This document shows, piece after piece, positions 13,501 through 28,300 of a stretch of DNA of 64,000 nt. Source of the stretch: Auanema rhodensis (lineage: Eukaryota; Nematoda; Chromadorea; Rhabditida; Rhabditidae); NCBI GenBank assembly GCA_964057225.1, contig OZ059900.1:20599638-20663637 (forward strand), given 5' to 3'. The notes beneath the pieces were generated by a model. It made no database searches, was not told where the DNA came from, and saw only the letters and a program-made list of their open reading frames with translations. The first letter of the stretch is position 1, and each line of letters starts with the position of its first letter. A program made the translations under genes and the position numbers.

Positions 13501-14832
13501 GACTTACGATTTCATGTGTTCAAACTCATGCAATGTCAATGAAACCTAGCTCAAAATTGTTCGTACAACGTCTAGTTCCACTTTCACGACAAAAAAACAG
13601 GGGTTAGAAAATTTAGGAAATTAGCATATTCTGAGGGCACGCCCCTTATGGCTAATATTGATTAAATCGATTTTTGTTCATATGAGTCGTCAAATGCAAC
13701 GAATTTCAGCGTGTTACATACTAAAATGAAGTATTTTACATGCTGAACACTAGAAAAATACAAAAACACAGTATTTCCCATGAGAAATATTTTATTATGC
13801 TGGAAAACCAGTTTTTGGAAATTTCGCTGTGAACAAGGTTTTGACTTACGATTTCATGTGTTCAAACTCATGCAATGTCAATGAAACCTAGCTCAAAATT
13901 GTTCCTACAACGTCTAGTTCCACTTTCACGACAAAAAACAGGGGTTAGAAAATTAAGGAAATTAGCATATTCTGAGGGCACGCCCCTTATGGCTAATATT
14001 GATTAAATCGATTTTTGTTCATATGAGTCGTCAAATGCAACGAATTTCAGCGTGTTACATACTAAAATGAAGCATTTTACATGCGGAACACTAGAAAAAT
14101 ACAAAAACACAGTATTTCCCATGAGAAATATTTTATTATGCTGGAAAACCAGTTTTTGGAAATTTCGCTGTAAACAAGGTTTTGACTTACGATTTCATGT
14201 GTTCAAACTCATGCAATGTCAATGAAACCTAGCTCAAAATTGTTTGTACAACGTCTAGTTCCACTTTCACGACAAAAAAACAGGGGTTAGAAAATTAAGG
14301 AAATTAGCATATTCTGATGGCACGCCCCTTATGGCTAATATTGATTAAATCGATTTTTGTTCATATGAGTCGTCAAATGCAACGAATTTCAGCGTGTTAC
14401 ATACTGAAATGAAGCATTTTACATGCTGAACACTAGAAAAATACAAAAACACAGTATTTCTCATGAGAAATATTTTATTATGCTGGAAAACCAGTTTTTG
14501 GAAATTTCGCTGTAAACAAGGTTTTGACTTACGATTTCATGTGTTCAAACTCATGCAATGTCAATGAAACCTAGCTCAAAATTGTTTGTACAACGTTTAG
14601 TTCCACTTTCACGACAAAAAAACAGGGGTTAGAAAATTAAGGAAATTAGCATATTCTGAGGGCACGCCCCTTATGGCTAATATTGATTAAATCGATTTTT
14701 GTTCATATGAGTAGTCAAATGCAACGAATTTCAGCGTGTTACATACTAAAATGAAGCATTTTACATGCTGAACACTAGAAAAATACAAAAACACAGTATT
14801 TCTCATGAGAAATATTTTATTATGCTGGAAAA

Positions 14833-14958
14833 CCAGTTTTTGGAATTTTCGCTGTAAACGAGGTTTTGACTTACGATTTCATGTGTTCAAAAAAACCAGT
14901 TTTTGGAATTTTCGCTGTAAACGAGGTTTTGACTTACGATTTCATGTGTTCAAACTCA
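14833..14958 (-). repeat. 63 bp internal tandem duplication, first of four
   Basis: The segment from CCAGTTTTTGG to GTGTTCAAA occurs twice in a row. Its CCAG starts are at 14833 and 14896 (63 bp apart), joined through a run of A after GTGTTC. Both halves carry the linked variants GGAATTTTCG and GTAAACGAGG, so the duplication arose within one variant monomer and was then amplified with the higher-order unit. Confidence 0.92.
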
Positions 14959-17900
14959 TGCAATGTCAATGAAACCTAGCTCAAAATTGTTTGTACAACG
15001 TCTAGTTCCACTTTCACGACAAAAAAACAGGGGTTAGAAAATTAAGGAAATTAGCATATTCTGAGGGCACGCCCCTTATGGCTAATATTGATTAAATCGA
15101 TTTTTGTTCATATGAGTAGTCAAATGCAACGAATTTCAGCGTGTTACATACTAAAATGAAGCATTTCACATGCTGAACACTAGAAAAATACAAAAACACA
15201 GTATTTCCCATGAGAAATATTTTATTATGCTGGAAAACCAGTTTTTGGAAATTTCGCTGTAAACAAGGTTTTGACTTACGATTTCATGTGTTCAAACTCA
15301 TGCAATGTCAATGAAACCTAGCTCAAAATTGTTTGTACAACGTCTAGTTCCACTTTCACGACAAAAAAACAGGGGTTAGAAAATTAAGGAAATTAGCATA
15401 TTCTGAGGGCACGCCCCTTATGGCTAATATTGATTTAAACGATTTTTGTTCATATGAGTCGTCAAATGCAACGAATTTCAGCGTGTTACATACTAAAATG
15501 AAGCATTTTACATGCTGAACACTAGAAAAATACAAAAACACAGTATTTCTCATGAGAAATATTTTATTATGCTGGAAAACCAGTTTTTGGAATTTTCGCT
15601 GTAAACGAGGTTTTGACTTACGATTTCATGTGTTCAAACTCATGCAATGTCAATGAAACCTAGCTCAAAATTGTTTGTACAACGTCTAGTTCCACTTTCA
15701 CGACAAAAAAACAGGGGTTAGAAAATTAAGGAAATTAGCATATTCTGAGGGCACGCCCCTTATGGCTAATATTGATTAAATCGATTTTTGTTCATATGAG
15801 TAGTCAAATGCAACGAATTTCAGCGTGTTACATACTAAAATGAAGCATTTCACATGCTGAACACTAAAAAAATACAAAAACACAGTATTTCCCATGAGAA
15901 ATATTTTATTATGCTGGAAAACCAGTTTTTGGAAATTTCGCTGTAAACAAGGTTTGACTTACGATTTCATGTGTTCAAACTCATGCAATGTCAATGAAAC
16001 CTAGCTCAAAATTGTTCGTACAACGTCTAGTTCCACTTTCACGACAAAAAAACAGGGGTTAGAAAATTTAGGAAATTAGCATATTCTGAGGGCACGCCCC
16101 TTATGGCTAATATTGATTAAATCGATTTTTGTTCATATGAGTCGTCAAATGCAACGAATTTCAGCGTGTTACATACTAAAATGAAGCATTTTACATGCTG
16201 AACATTAGAAAAATACAAAAACACAGTTTTTCCCATGAGAAATATTTTATTATGCTGGAAAACCAGTTTTTGGAAATTTCGCTGTAAACAAGGTTTGACT
16301 TACGATTTCATGTGTTCAAACTCATGCAATGTCAATGAAACCTAGCTCAAAATTGTTCGTACAACGTCTAGTTCCACTTTCACGACAAAAAAACAGGGGT
16401 TAGAAAATTTAGGAAATTAGCATATTCTGAGGGCACGCCCCTTATGGCTAATATTGATTAAATCGATTTTTGTTCATATGAGTCGTCAAATGCAACGAAT
16501 TTCAGCGTGTTACATACTAAAATGAAGCATTTTACATGCGGAACACTAGAAAAATACAAAAACACAGTATTTCTCATGAGAAATATTTTATTATGCTGGA
16601 AAACCAGTTTTTGGAATTTTCGCTGTAAACAAGGTTTGACTTACGATTTCATGTGTTCAAACTCATGCAATGTCAATGAAACCTAGCTCAAAATTGTTCG
16701 TACAACGTCTAGTTCCACTTTCACGACAAAAAAACAGGGGTTTGAAAATTTAGGAAATTAGCATATTCTGAGGGCACGCCCCTTATGGCTAATATTGATT
16801 AAATCGATTTTTGTTCATATGAGTCGTCAAATGCAACGAATTTCAGCGTGTTACATACTAAAAAGAAGTATTTTACATGCTGAACACTAGAAAAATACAA
16901 AAACACAGTATTTCCCATGAGAAATATTTTATTATGCTGGAAAACCAGTTTTTGGAAATTTCGCTGTAAACAAGGTTTTGACTTACGATTTCATGTGTTC
17001 AAACTCATGCAATGTCAATGAAACCTAGCTCAAAATTGTTCCTACAACGTCTAGTTCCACTTTCACGACAAAAAACAGGGGTTAGAAAATTAAGGAAATT
17101 AGCATATTCTGAGGGCACGCCCCTTATGGCTAATATTGATTAAATCGATTTTTGTTCATATGAGTCGTCAAATGCAACGAATTTCAGCGTGTTACATACT
17201 AAAATGAAGCATTTTACATGCGGAACACTAGAAAAATACAAAAACACAGTATTTCCCATGAGAAATATTTTATTATGCTGGAAAACCAGTTTTTGGAAAT
17301 TTCGCTGTAAACAAGGTTTTGACTTACGATTTCATGTGTTCAAACTCATGCAATGTCAATGAAACCTAGCTCAAAATTGTTTGTACAACGTCTAGTTCCA
17401 TTTTCACGACAAAAAAACAGGGGTTAGAAAATTAAGGAAATTAGCATATTCTGATGGCACGCCCCTTATGGCTAATATTGATTAAATCGATTTTTGTTCA
17501 TATGAGTCGTCAAATGCAACGAATTTCAGCGTGTTACATACTGAAATGAAGCATTTTACATGCTGAACACTAGAAAAATACAAAAACACAGTATTTCTCA
17601 TGAGAAATATTTTATTATGCTGGAAAACCAGTTTTTGGAAATTTCGCTGTAAACAAGGTTTTGACTTACGATTTCATGTGTTCAAACTCATGCAATGTCA
17701 ATGAAACCTAGCTCAAAATTGTTTGTACAACGTTTAGTTCCACTTTCACGACAAAAAAACAGGGGTTAGAAAATTAAGGAAATTAGCATATTCTGAGGGC
17801 ACGCCCCTTATGGCTAATATTGATTAAATCGATTTTTGTTCATATGAGTAGTCAAATGCAACGAATTTCAGCGTGTTACATACTAAAATGAAGCATTTTA

Positions 17901-17969
17901 CATGCTGAACACTAGAAAAATACAAAAACACAGTATTTCTCATGAGAAATATTTTATTATGCTGGAAAA

Positions 17970-18095
17970 CCAGTTTTTGGAATTTTCGCTGTAAACGAGG
18001 TTTTGACTTACGATTTCATGTGTTCAAAAAAACCAGTTTTTGGAATTTTCGCTGTAAACGAGGTTTTGACTTACGATTTCATGTGTTCAAACTCA
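17970..18095 (-). repeat. 63 bp internal tandem duplication, second of four
   Basis: Same structure as at 14833. The second CCAG starts at 18033, exactly 3137 bp after the equivalent base of the first duplication, so the two are copies of one event. Confidence 0.92.
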
Positions 18096-21000
18096 TGCAA
18101 TGTCAATGAAACCTAGCTCAAAATTGTTTGTACAACGTTTAGTTCCACTTTCACGACAAAAAAACAGGGGTTAGAAAATTAAGGAAATTAGCATATTCTG
18201 AGGGCACGCCCCTTATGGCTAATATTGATTTAAACGATTTTTGTTCATATGAGTCGTCAAATGCAACGAATTTCAGCGTGTTACATACTAAAATGAAGCA
18301 TTTTACATGCTGAACACTAGAAAAATACAAAAACACAGTATTTCTCATGAGAAATATTTTATTATGCTGGAAAACCAGTTTTTGGAATTTTCGCTGTAAA
18401 CAAGGTTTGACTTACGATTTCATGTGTTCAAACTCATGCAATGTCAATGAAACCTAGCTCAAAACTGTTTGTACAACGTCTAGTTCCACTTTCACGACAA
18501 AAAAACAGGGGTTAGAAAATTTAGGAAATTAGCATATTCTGAGGGCACGCCCCTTATGGCTAATATTGATTAAATCGATTTTTGTTCATATGAGTCGTCA
18601 AATGCAACGAATTTCAGCGTGTTACATACTAAAATGAAGCATTTTACATGCGGAACACTAGAAAAATACAAAAACACAGTATTTCTCATGAGAAATATTT
18701 TATTATGCTGGAAAACCAGTTTTTGGAAATTTCGCTGTAAACAAGGTTTTGACTTACGATTTCATGTGTTCAAACTCATGCAATGTCAATGAAACCTAGC
18801 TCAAAATTGTTCCTACAACGTCTAGTTCCACTTTCACGACAAAAAAACAGGGGTTAGAAAATTAAGGAAATTAGCATATTCTGAGGGCACGCCCCTTATG
18901 GCTAATATTGATTAAATTGATTTTTGTTCATATGAGTAGTCAAATGCAACGAATTTCAGCGTGTTACATACTAAAATGAAGCATTTCACATGCTGAACAC
19001 TAGAAAAATACAAAAACACAGTATTTCCCATGAGAAATATTTTATTATGCTGGAAAACCAGTTTTTGGAAATTTCGCTGTAAACAAGGTTTTGACTTACG
19101 ATTTCATGTGTTCAAACTCATGCAATGTCAATGAAACCTAGCTCAAAATTGTTTGTACAACGTCTAGTTCCACTTTCACGACAAAAAAACAGGGGTTAGA
19201 AAATTAAGGAAATTAGCATATTCTGAGGGCACGCCCCTTATGGCTAATATTGATTTAAACGATTTTTGTTCATATGAGTCGTCAAATGCAACGAATTTCA
19301 GCGTGTTACATACTAAAATGAAGCATTTTACATGCTGAACACTAGAAAAATACAAAAACACAGTATTTCTCATGAGAAATATTTTATTATGCTGGAAAAC
19401 CAGTTTTTGGAATTTTCGCTGTAAACAAGGTTTGACTTACGATTTCATGTGTTCAAACTCATGCAATGTCAATGAAACCTAGCTCAAAATTGTTTGTACA
19501 ACGTCTAGTTCCACTTTCACGACAAAAAAACAGGGGTTAGAAAATTTAGGAAATTAGCATATTCTGAGGGCACGCCCCTTATGGCTAATATTGATTAAAT
19601 CGATTTTTGTTCATATGAGTCGTCAAATGCAACGAATTTCAGCGTGTTACATACTAAAATGAAGCATTTTACATGCGGAACACTAGAAAAATACAAAAAC
19701 ACAGTATTTCTCATGAGAAATATTTTATTATGCTGGAAAACCAGTTTTTGGAATTTTCGCTGTAAACAAGGTTTGACTTACGATTTCATGTGTTCAAACT
19801 CATGCAATGTCAATGAAACCTAGCTCAAAATTGTTCGTACAACGTCTAGTTCCACTTTCACGACAAAAAAACAGGGGTTTGAAAATTTAGGAAATTAGCA
19901 TATTCTGAGGGCACGCCCCTTATGGCTAATATTGATTAAATCGATTTTTGTTCATATGAGTCGTCAAATGCAACGAATTTCAGCGTGTTACATACTAAAA
20001 AGAAGTATTTTACATGCTGAACACTAGAAAAATACAAAAACACAGTATTTCCCATGAGAAATATTTTATTATGCTGGAAAACCAGTTTTTGGAAATTTCG
20101 CTGTAAACAAGGTTTTGACTTACGATTTCATGTGTTCAAACTCATGCAATGTCAATGAAACCTAGCTCAAAATTGTTCCTACAACGTCTAGTTCCACTTT
20201 CACGACAAAAAACAGGGGTTAGAAAATTAAGGAAATTAGCATATTCTGAGGGCACGCCCCTTATGGCTAATATTGATTAAATCGATTTTTGTTCATATGA
20301 GTCGTCAAATGCAACGAATTTCAGCGTGTTACATACTAAAATGAAGCATTTTACATGCGGAACACTAGAAAAATACAAAAACACAGTATTTCCCATGAGA
20401 AATATTTTATTATGCTGGAAAACCAGTTTTTGGAAATTTCGCTGTAAACAAGGTTTTGACTTACGATTTCATGTGTTCAAACTCATGCAATGTCAATGAA
20501 ACCTAGCTCAAAATTGTTTGTACAACGTCTAGTTCCATTTTCACGACAAAAAAACAGGGGTTAGAAAATTAAGGAAATTAGCATATTCTGATGGCACGCC
20601 CCTTATGGCTAATATTGATTAAATCGATTTTTGTTCATATGAGTCGTCAAATGCAACGAATTTCAGCGTGTTACATACTGAAATGAAGCATTTTACATGC
20701 TGAACACTAGAAAAATACAAAAACACAGTATTTCTCATGAGAAATATTTTATTATGCTGGAAAACCAGTTTTTGGAAATTTCGCTGTAAACAAGGTTTTG
20801 ACTTACGATTTCATGTGTTCAAACTCATGCAATGTCAATGAAACCTAGCTCAAAATTGTTTGTACAACGTTTAGTTCCACTTTCACGACAAAAAAACAGG
20901 GGTTAGAAAATTAAGGAAATTAGCATATTCTGAGGGCACGCCCCTTATGGCTAATATTGATTAAATCGATTTTTGTTCATATGAGTAGTCAAATGCAACG

Positions 21001-21106
21001 AATTTCAGCGTGTTACATACTAAAATGAAGCATTTTACATGCTGAACACTAGAAAAATACAAAAACACAGTATTTCTCATGAGAAATATTTTATTATGCT
21101 GGAAAA

Positions 21107-21232
21107 CCAGTTTTTGGAATTTTCGCTGTAAACGAGGTTTTGACTTACGATTTCATGTGTTCAAAAAAACCAGTTTTTGGAATTTTCGCTGTAAACGAGG
21201 TTTTGACTTACGATTTCATGTGTTCAAACTCA
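21107..21232 (-). repeat. 63 bp internal tandem duplication, third of four
   Basis: The second CCAG is at 21170, again 3137 bp from the previous copy. The A run at the joint and the GGAATTTTCG/GTAAACGAGG variants are preserved. Confidence 0.92.
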
Positions 21233-22878
21233 TGCAATGTCAATGAAACCTAGCTCAAAATTGTTTGTACAACGTCTAGTTCCACTTTCACGACAAAAAA
21301 ACAGGGGTTAGAAAATTAAGGAAATTAGCATATTCTGAGGGCACGCCCCTTATGGCTAATATTGATTAAATTGATTTTTGTTCATATGAGTAGTCAAATG
21401 CAACGAATTTCAGCGTGTTACATACTAAAATGAAGCATTTCACATGCTGAACACTAGAAAAATACAAAAACACAGTATTTCCCATGAGAAATATTTTATT
21501 ATGCTGGAAAACCAGTTTTTGGAAATTTCGCTGTAAACAAGGTTTTGACTTACGATTTCATGTGTTCAAACTCATGCAATGTCAATGAAACCTAGCTCAA
21601 AATTGTTTGTACAACGTCTAGTTCCACTTTCACGACAAAAAAACAGGGGTTAGAAAATTAAGGAAATTAGCATATTCTGAGGGCACGCCCCTTATGGCTA
21701 ATATTGATTTAAACGATTTTTGTTCATATGAGTCGTCAAATGCAACGAATTTCAGCGTGTTACATACTAAAATGAAGCATTTTACATGCTGAACACTAGA
21801 AAAATACAAAAACACAGTATTTCTCATGAGAAATATTTTATTATGCTGGAAAACCAGTTTTTGGAATTTTCGCTGTAAACGAGGTTTTGACTTACGATTT
21901 CATGTGTTCAAACTCATGCAATGTCAATGAAACCTAGCTCAAAATTGTTCCTACAACGTCTAGTTCCACTTTCACGACAAAAAACAGGGGTTAGAAAATT
22001 AAGGAAATTAGCATATTCTGAGGGCACGCCCCTTATGGCTAATATTGATTAAATCGATTTTTGTTCATATGAGTCGTCAAATGCAACGAATTTCAGCGTG
22101 TTACATACTAAAATGAAGCATTTTACATGCGGAACACTAGAAAAATACAAAAACACAGTATTTCCCATGAGAAATATTTTATTATGCTGGAAAACCAGTT
22201 TTTGGAAATTTCGCTGTAAACAAGGTTTTGACTTACGATTTCATGTGTTCAAACTCATGCAATGTCAATGAAACCTAGCTCAAAATTGTTTGTACAACGT
22301 CTAGTTCCACTTTCACGACAAAAAAACAGGGGTTAGAAAATTAAGGAAATTAGCATATTCTGATGGCACGCCCCTTATGGCTAATATTGATTAAATCGAT
22401 TTTTGTTCATATGAGTCGTCAAATGCAACGAATTTCAGCGTGTTACATACTGAAATGAAGCATTTTACATGCTGAACACTAGAAAAATACAAAAACACAG
22501 TATTTCTCATGAGAAATATTTTATTATGCTGGAAAACCAGTTTTTGGAAATTTCGCTGTAAACAAGGTTTTGACTTACGATTTCATGTGTTCAAACTCAT
22601 GCAATGTCAATGAAACCTAGCTCAAAATTGTTTGTACAACGTTTAGTTCCACTTTCACGACAAAAAAACAGGGGTTAGAAAATTAAGGAAATTAGCATAT
22701 TCTGAGGGCACGCCCCTTATGGCTAATATTGATTAAATCGATTTTTGTTCATATGAGTAGTCAAATGCAACGAATTTCAGCGTGTTACATACTAAAATGA
22801 AGCATTTTACATGCTGAACACTAGAAAAATACAAAAACACAGTATTTCTCATGAGAAATATTTTATTATGCTGGAAAA

Positions 22879-23004
22879 CCAGTTTTTGGAATTTTCGCTG
22901 TAAACGAGGTTTTGACTTACGATTTCATGTGTTCAAAAAAACCAGTTTTTGGAATTTTCGCTGTAAACGAGGTTTTGACTTACGATTTCATGTGTTCAAA
23001 CTCA
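22879..23004 (-). repeat. 63 bp internal tandem duplication, fourth of four
   Basis: The second CCAG is at 22942, 1772 bp after the third copy. The interval equals five monomers plus 63 bp less one base, marking the shortened unit at the right end of this higher-order repeat. Confidence 0.92.
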
Positions 23005-23949
23005 TGCAATGTCAATGAAACCTAGCTCAAAATTGTTTGTACAACGTCTAGTTCCATTTTCACGACAAAAAAACAGGGGTTAGAAAATTAAGGAAATTAG
23101 CATATTCTGATGGCACGCCCCTTATGGCTAATATTGATTAAATCGATTTTTGTTCATATGAGTCGTCAAATGCAACGAATTTCAGCGTGTTACATACTGA
23201 AATGAAGCATTTTACATGCTGAACACTAGAAAAATACAAAAACACAGTATTTCTCATGAGAAATATTTTATTATGCTGGAAAACCAGTTTTTGGAAATTT
23301 CGCTGTAAACAAGGTTTTGACTTACGATTTCATGTGTTCAAACTCATGCAATGTCAATGAAACCTAGCTCAAAATTGTTTGTACAACGTCTAGTTCCACT
23401 TTCACGACAAAAAAACAGGGGTTAGAAAATTAAGGAAACTAGCATATTCTGAGGGCACGCCCCTTATGGCTAATATTGATTTAAACGATTTTTGTTCATA
23501 TGAGTCGTCAAATGCAACGAATTTCAGCGTGTTACATACTAAAATGAAGCATTTTACATGCTGAACACTAGAAAAATACAAAAACACAGTATTTCTCATG
23601 AGAAATATTTTATTATGCTGGAAAACCAGTTTTTGGAATTTTCGCTGTAAACGAGGTTTTGACTTACGATTTCATGTGTTCAAACTCATGCAATGTCAAT
23701 GAAACCTAGCTCAAAATTGTTTGTACAACGTCTAGTTCCACTTTCACGACAAAAAAACAGGGGTTAGAAAATTAAGGAAATTAGCATATTCTGAGGGCAC
23801 GCCCCTTATGGCTAATATTGATTAAATCGATTTTTGTTCATATGAGTAGTCAAATGCAACGAATTTCAGCGTGTTACATACTAAAATGAAGCATTTCACA
23901 TGCTGAACACTAAAAAAATACAAAAACACAGTATTTCCCATGAGAAATA

Positions 23950-26900
23950 TTTTATTATGCTGGAAAACCAGTTTTTGGAAATTTCGCTGTAAACAAGGTT
24001 TGACTTACGATTTCATGTGTTCAAACTCATGCAATGTCAATGAAACCTAGCTCAAAATTGTTCGTACAACGTCTAGTTCCACTTTCACGACAAAAAAACA
24101 GGGGTTAGAAAATTTAGGAAATTAGCATATTCTGAGGGCACGCCCCTTATGGCTAATATTGATTAAATCGATTTTTGTTCATATGAGTCGTCAAATGCAA
24201 CGAATTTCAGCGTGTTACATACTAAAATGAAGCATTTTACATGCTGAACATTAGAAAAATACAAAAACACAGTTTTTCCCATGAGAAATATTTTATTATG
24301 CTGGAAAACCAGTTTTTGGAAATTTCGCTGTAAACAAGGTTTGACTTACGATTTCATGTGTTCAAACTCATGCAATGTCAATGAAACCTAGCTCAAAATT
24401 GTTCGTACAACGTCTAGTTCCACTTTCACGACAAAAAAACAGGGGTTAGAAAATTTAGGAAATTAGCATATTCTGAGGGCACGCCCCTTATGGCTAATAT
24501 TGATTAAATCGATTTTTGTTCATATGAGTCGTCAAATGCAACGAATTTCAGCGTGTTACATACTGAAATGAAGTATTTTACATGCTGAACACTAGAAAAA
24601 TACAAAAACACAGTATTTCCCATGAGAAATATTTTATTATGCTGGAAAACCAGTTTTTGGAAATTTCGCTGTAAACAAGGTTTTGACTTACGATTTCATG
24701 TGTTCAAACTCATGCAATGTCAATGAAACCTAGCTCAAAATTGTTTGTACAACGTCTAGTTCCACTTTCACGACAAAAAAACAGGGGTTAGAAAATTAAG
24801 GAAATTAGCATATTCTGAGGGCACGCCCCTTATGGCTAATATTGATTTAAACGATTTTTGTTCATATGAGTAGTCAAATGCAACGAATTTCAGCGTGTTA
24901 CATACTAAAATGAAGCATTTCACATGCTGAACACTAGAAAAATACAAAAACACAGTATTTCAAATGAGAAATATTTTATTATGCTGGAAAACCAGTTTTT
25001 GGAAATTTCGCTGTAAACAAGGTTTGACTTACGATTTCATGTGTTCAAACTCATGCAATGTCAATGAAACCTAGCTCAAAATTGTTCGTACAACGTCTAG
25101 TTCCACTTTCACGACAAAAAAACAGGGGTTAGAAAATTTAGGAAATTAGCATATTCTGAGGGCACGCCCCTTCTGGCTAATATTGATTAAATCGATTTTT
25201 GTTCATATGAGTCGTCAAATGCAACGAATTTCAGCGTGTTACATACTAAAATGAAGCATTTTACATGCTGAACATTAGAAAAATACAAAAACACAGTTTT
25301 TCCCATGAGAAATATTTTATTATGCTGGAAAACCAGTTTTTGGAAATTTCGCTGTAAACAAGGTTTGACTTACGATTTCATGTGTTCAAACTCATGCAAT
25401 GTCAATGAAACCTAGCTCAAAATTGTTCGTACAACGTCTAGTTCCACTTTCACGACAAAAAAACAGGGGTTAGAAAATTTAGGAAATTAGCATATTCTGA
25501 GGGCACGCCCCTTATGGCTAATATTGATTAAATCGATTTTTGTTCATATGAGTCGTCAAATGCAACGAATTTCAGCGTGTTACATACTAAAATGAAGCAT
25601 TTTACATGCTGAACATTAGAAAAATACAAAAACACAGTTTTTCCCATGAGAAATATTTTATTATGCTGGAAAACCAGTTTTTGGAAATTTCGCTGTAAAC
25701 AAGGTTTGACTTACGATTTCATGTGTTCAAACTCATGCAATGTCAATGAAACCTAGCTCAAAATTGTTCGTACAACGTCTAGTTCCACTTTCACGACAAA
25801 AAAACAGGGGTTAGAAAATTTAGGAAATTAGCATATTCTGAGGGCACGCCCCTTATGGCTAATATTGATTAAATCGATTTTTGTTCATATGAGTCGTCAA
25901 ATGCAACGAATTTCAGCGTGTTACATACTGAAATGAAGTATTTTACATGCTGAACACTAGAAAAATACAAAAACACAGTATTTCCCATGAGAAATATTTT
26001 ATTATGCTGGAAAACCAGTTTTTGGAAATTTCGCTGTAAACAAGGTTTTGACTTACGATTTCATGTGTTCAAACTCATGCAATGTCAATGAAACCTAGCT
26101 CAAAATTGTTTGTACAACGTCTAGTTCCACTTTCACGACAAAAAAACAGGGGTTAGAAAATTAAGGAAATTAGCATATTCTGAGGGCACGCCCCTTATGG
26201 CTAATATTGATTTAAACGATTTTTGTTCATATGAGTAGTCAAATGCAACGAATTTCAGCGTGTTACATACTAAAATGAAGCATTTCACATGCTGAACACT
26301 AGAAAAATACAAAAACACAGTATTTCAAATGAGAAATATTTTATTATGCTGGAAAACCAGTTTTTGGAAATTTCGCTGTAAACAAGGTTTGACTTACGAT
26401 TTCATGTGTTCAAACTCATGCAATGTCAATGAAACCTAGCTCAAAATTGTTCGTACAACGTCTAGTTCCACTTTCACGACAAAAAAACAGGGGTTAGAAA
26501 ATTTAGGAAATTAGCATATTCTGAGGGCACGCCCCTTCTGGCTAATATTGATTAAATCGATTTTTGTTCATATGAGTCGTCAAATGCAACGAATTTCAGC
26601 GTGTTACATACTAAAATGAAGCATTTTACATGCTGAACATTAGAAAAATACAAAAACACAGTTTTTCCCATGAGAAATATTTTATTATGCTGGAAAACCA
26701 GTTTTTGGAAATTTCGCTGTAAACAAGGTTTGACTTACGATTTCATGTGTTCAAACTCATGCAATGTCAATGAAACCTAGCTCAAAATTGTTCGTACAAC
26801 GTCTAGTTCCACTTTCACGACAAAAAAACAGGGGTTAGAAAATTTAGGAAATTAGCATATTCTGAGGGCACGCCCCTTATGGCTAATATTGATTAAATCG

Positions 26901-28300
26901 ATTTTTGTTCATATGAGTCGTCAAATGCAACGAATTTCAGCGTGTTACATACTAAAATGAAGCATTTTACATGCTGAACATTAGAAAAATACAAAAACAC
27001 AGTTTTTCCCATGAGAAATATTTTATTATGCTGGAAAACCAGTTTTTGGAAATTTCGCTGTAAACAAGGTTTGACTTACGATTTCATGTGTTCAAACTCA
27101 TGCAATGTCAATGAAACCTAGCTCAAAATTGTTCGTACAACGTCTAGTTCCACTTTCACGACAAAAAAACAGGGGTTAGAAAATTTAGGAAATTAGCATA
27201 TTCTGAGGGCACGCCCCTTATGGCTAATATTGATTAAATCGATTTTTGTTCATATGAGTCGTCAAATGCAACGAATTTCAGCGTGTTACATACTGAAATG
27301 AAGTATTTTACATGCTGAACACTAGAAAAATACAAAAACACAGTATTTCCCATGAGAAATATTTTATTATGCTGGAAAACCAGTTTTTGGAAATTTCGCT
27401 GTAAACAAGGTTTTGACTTACGATTTCATGTGTTCAAACTCATGCAATGTCAATGAAACCTAGCTCAAAATTGTTTGTACAACGTCTAGTTCCACTTTCA
27501 CGACAAAAAAACAGGGGTTAGAAAATTAAGGAAATTAGCATATTCTGAGGGCACGCCCCTTATGGCTAATATTGATTTAAACGATTTTTGTTCATATGAG
27601 TAGTCAAATGCAACGAATTTCAGCGTGTTACATACTAAAATGAAGCATTTCACATGCTGAACACTAGAAAAATACAAAAACACAGTATTTCAAATGAGAA
27701 ATATTTTATTATGCTGGAAAACCAGTTTTTGGAAATTTCGCTGTAAACAAGGTTTGACTTACGATTTCATGTGTTCAAACTCATGCAATGTCAATGAAAC
27801 CTAGCTCAAAATTGTTCGTACAACGTCTAGTTCCACTTTCACGACAAAAAAACAGGGGTTAGAAAATTTAGGAAATTAGCATATTCTGAGGGCACGCCCC
27901 TTCTGGCTAATATTCATTAAATCGATTTTTGTTCATATGAGTCGTCAAATGCAACGAATTTCAGCGTGTTACATACTAAAATGAAGCATTTTACATGCTG
28001 AACATTAGAAAAATACAAAAACACAGTTTTTCCCATGAGAAATATTTTATTATGCTGGAAAACCAGTTTTTGGAAATTTCGCTGTAAACAAGGTTTGACT
28101 TACGATTTCATGTGTTCAAACTCATGCAATGTCAATGAAACCTAGCTCAAAATTGTTCGTACAACGTCTAGTTCCACTTTCACGACAAAAAAACAGGGGT
28201 TAGAAAATTTAGGAAATTAGCATATTCTGAGGGCACGCCCCTTATGGCTAATATTGATTAAATCGATTTTTGTTCATATGAGTCGTCAAATGCAACGAAT
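23950..28300 (-). repeat. Tetrameric higher-order repeat, 1365 bp, about three tandem units
   Basis: Four-monomer units repeat at exactly 1365 bp. TACTGAAATG is at 24561, 25926 and 27291, and the TTTAAACG monomer starts at 24768, 26133 and 27498. TTTCAAATGAG is near 24959, 26324 and 27690, and CCCCTTCTGGC near 25171, 26536 and 27901. The unit is 3 bp short of four monomers because three monomers carry GGTTTGAC with one T lost. The third unit has a private change (ATTCATTAA near 27911). Very low divergence between units indicates recent amplification. A single related copy of both rare markers recurs near 30764 and 30973. Confidence 0.9.

Larger units (their letters stand above)
14314..23106 (-). 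repeat. Nine-monomer higher-order repeat, 3137 bp, two full and two shortened units
   Basis: The marker CTGATGG, replacing CTGAGGG, lies at 14314, 17451, 20588, 22360 and 23107, giving intervals of 3137, 3137, 1772 and 747 bp. Other markers keep the 3137 bp offset exactly: the 63 bp duplication (14896, 18033, 21170), ACATGCGGAAC (16534, 19671), GGGTTTGAAAA (16741, 19878) and TAAAAAGAAG (16859, 19996). The unit is nine monomers plus 63 bp less four one-base losses. The 1772 and 747 bp units are five and two monomers. Some internal monomers are exchanged between units: the TTTAAACG copies sit at different positions, so the units are mosaics. Confidence 0.88.
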
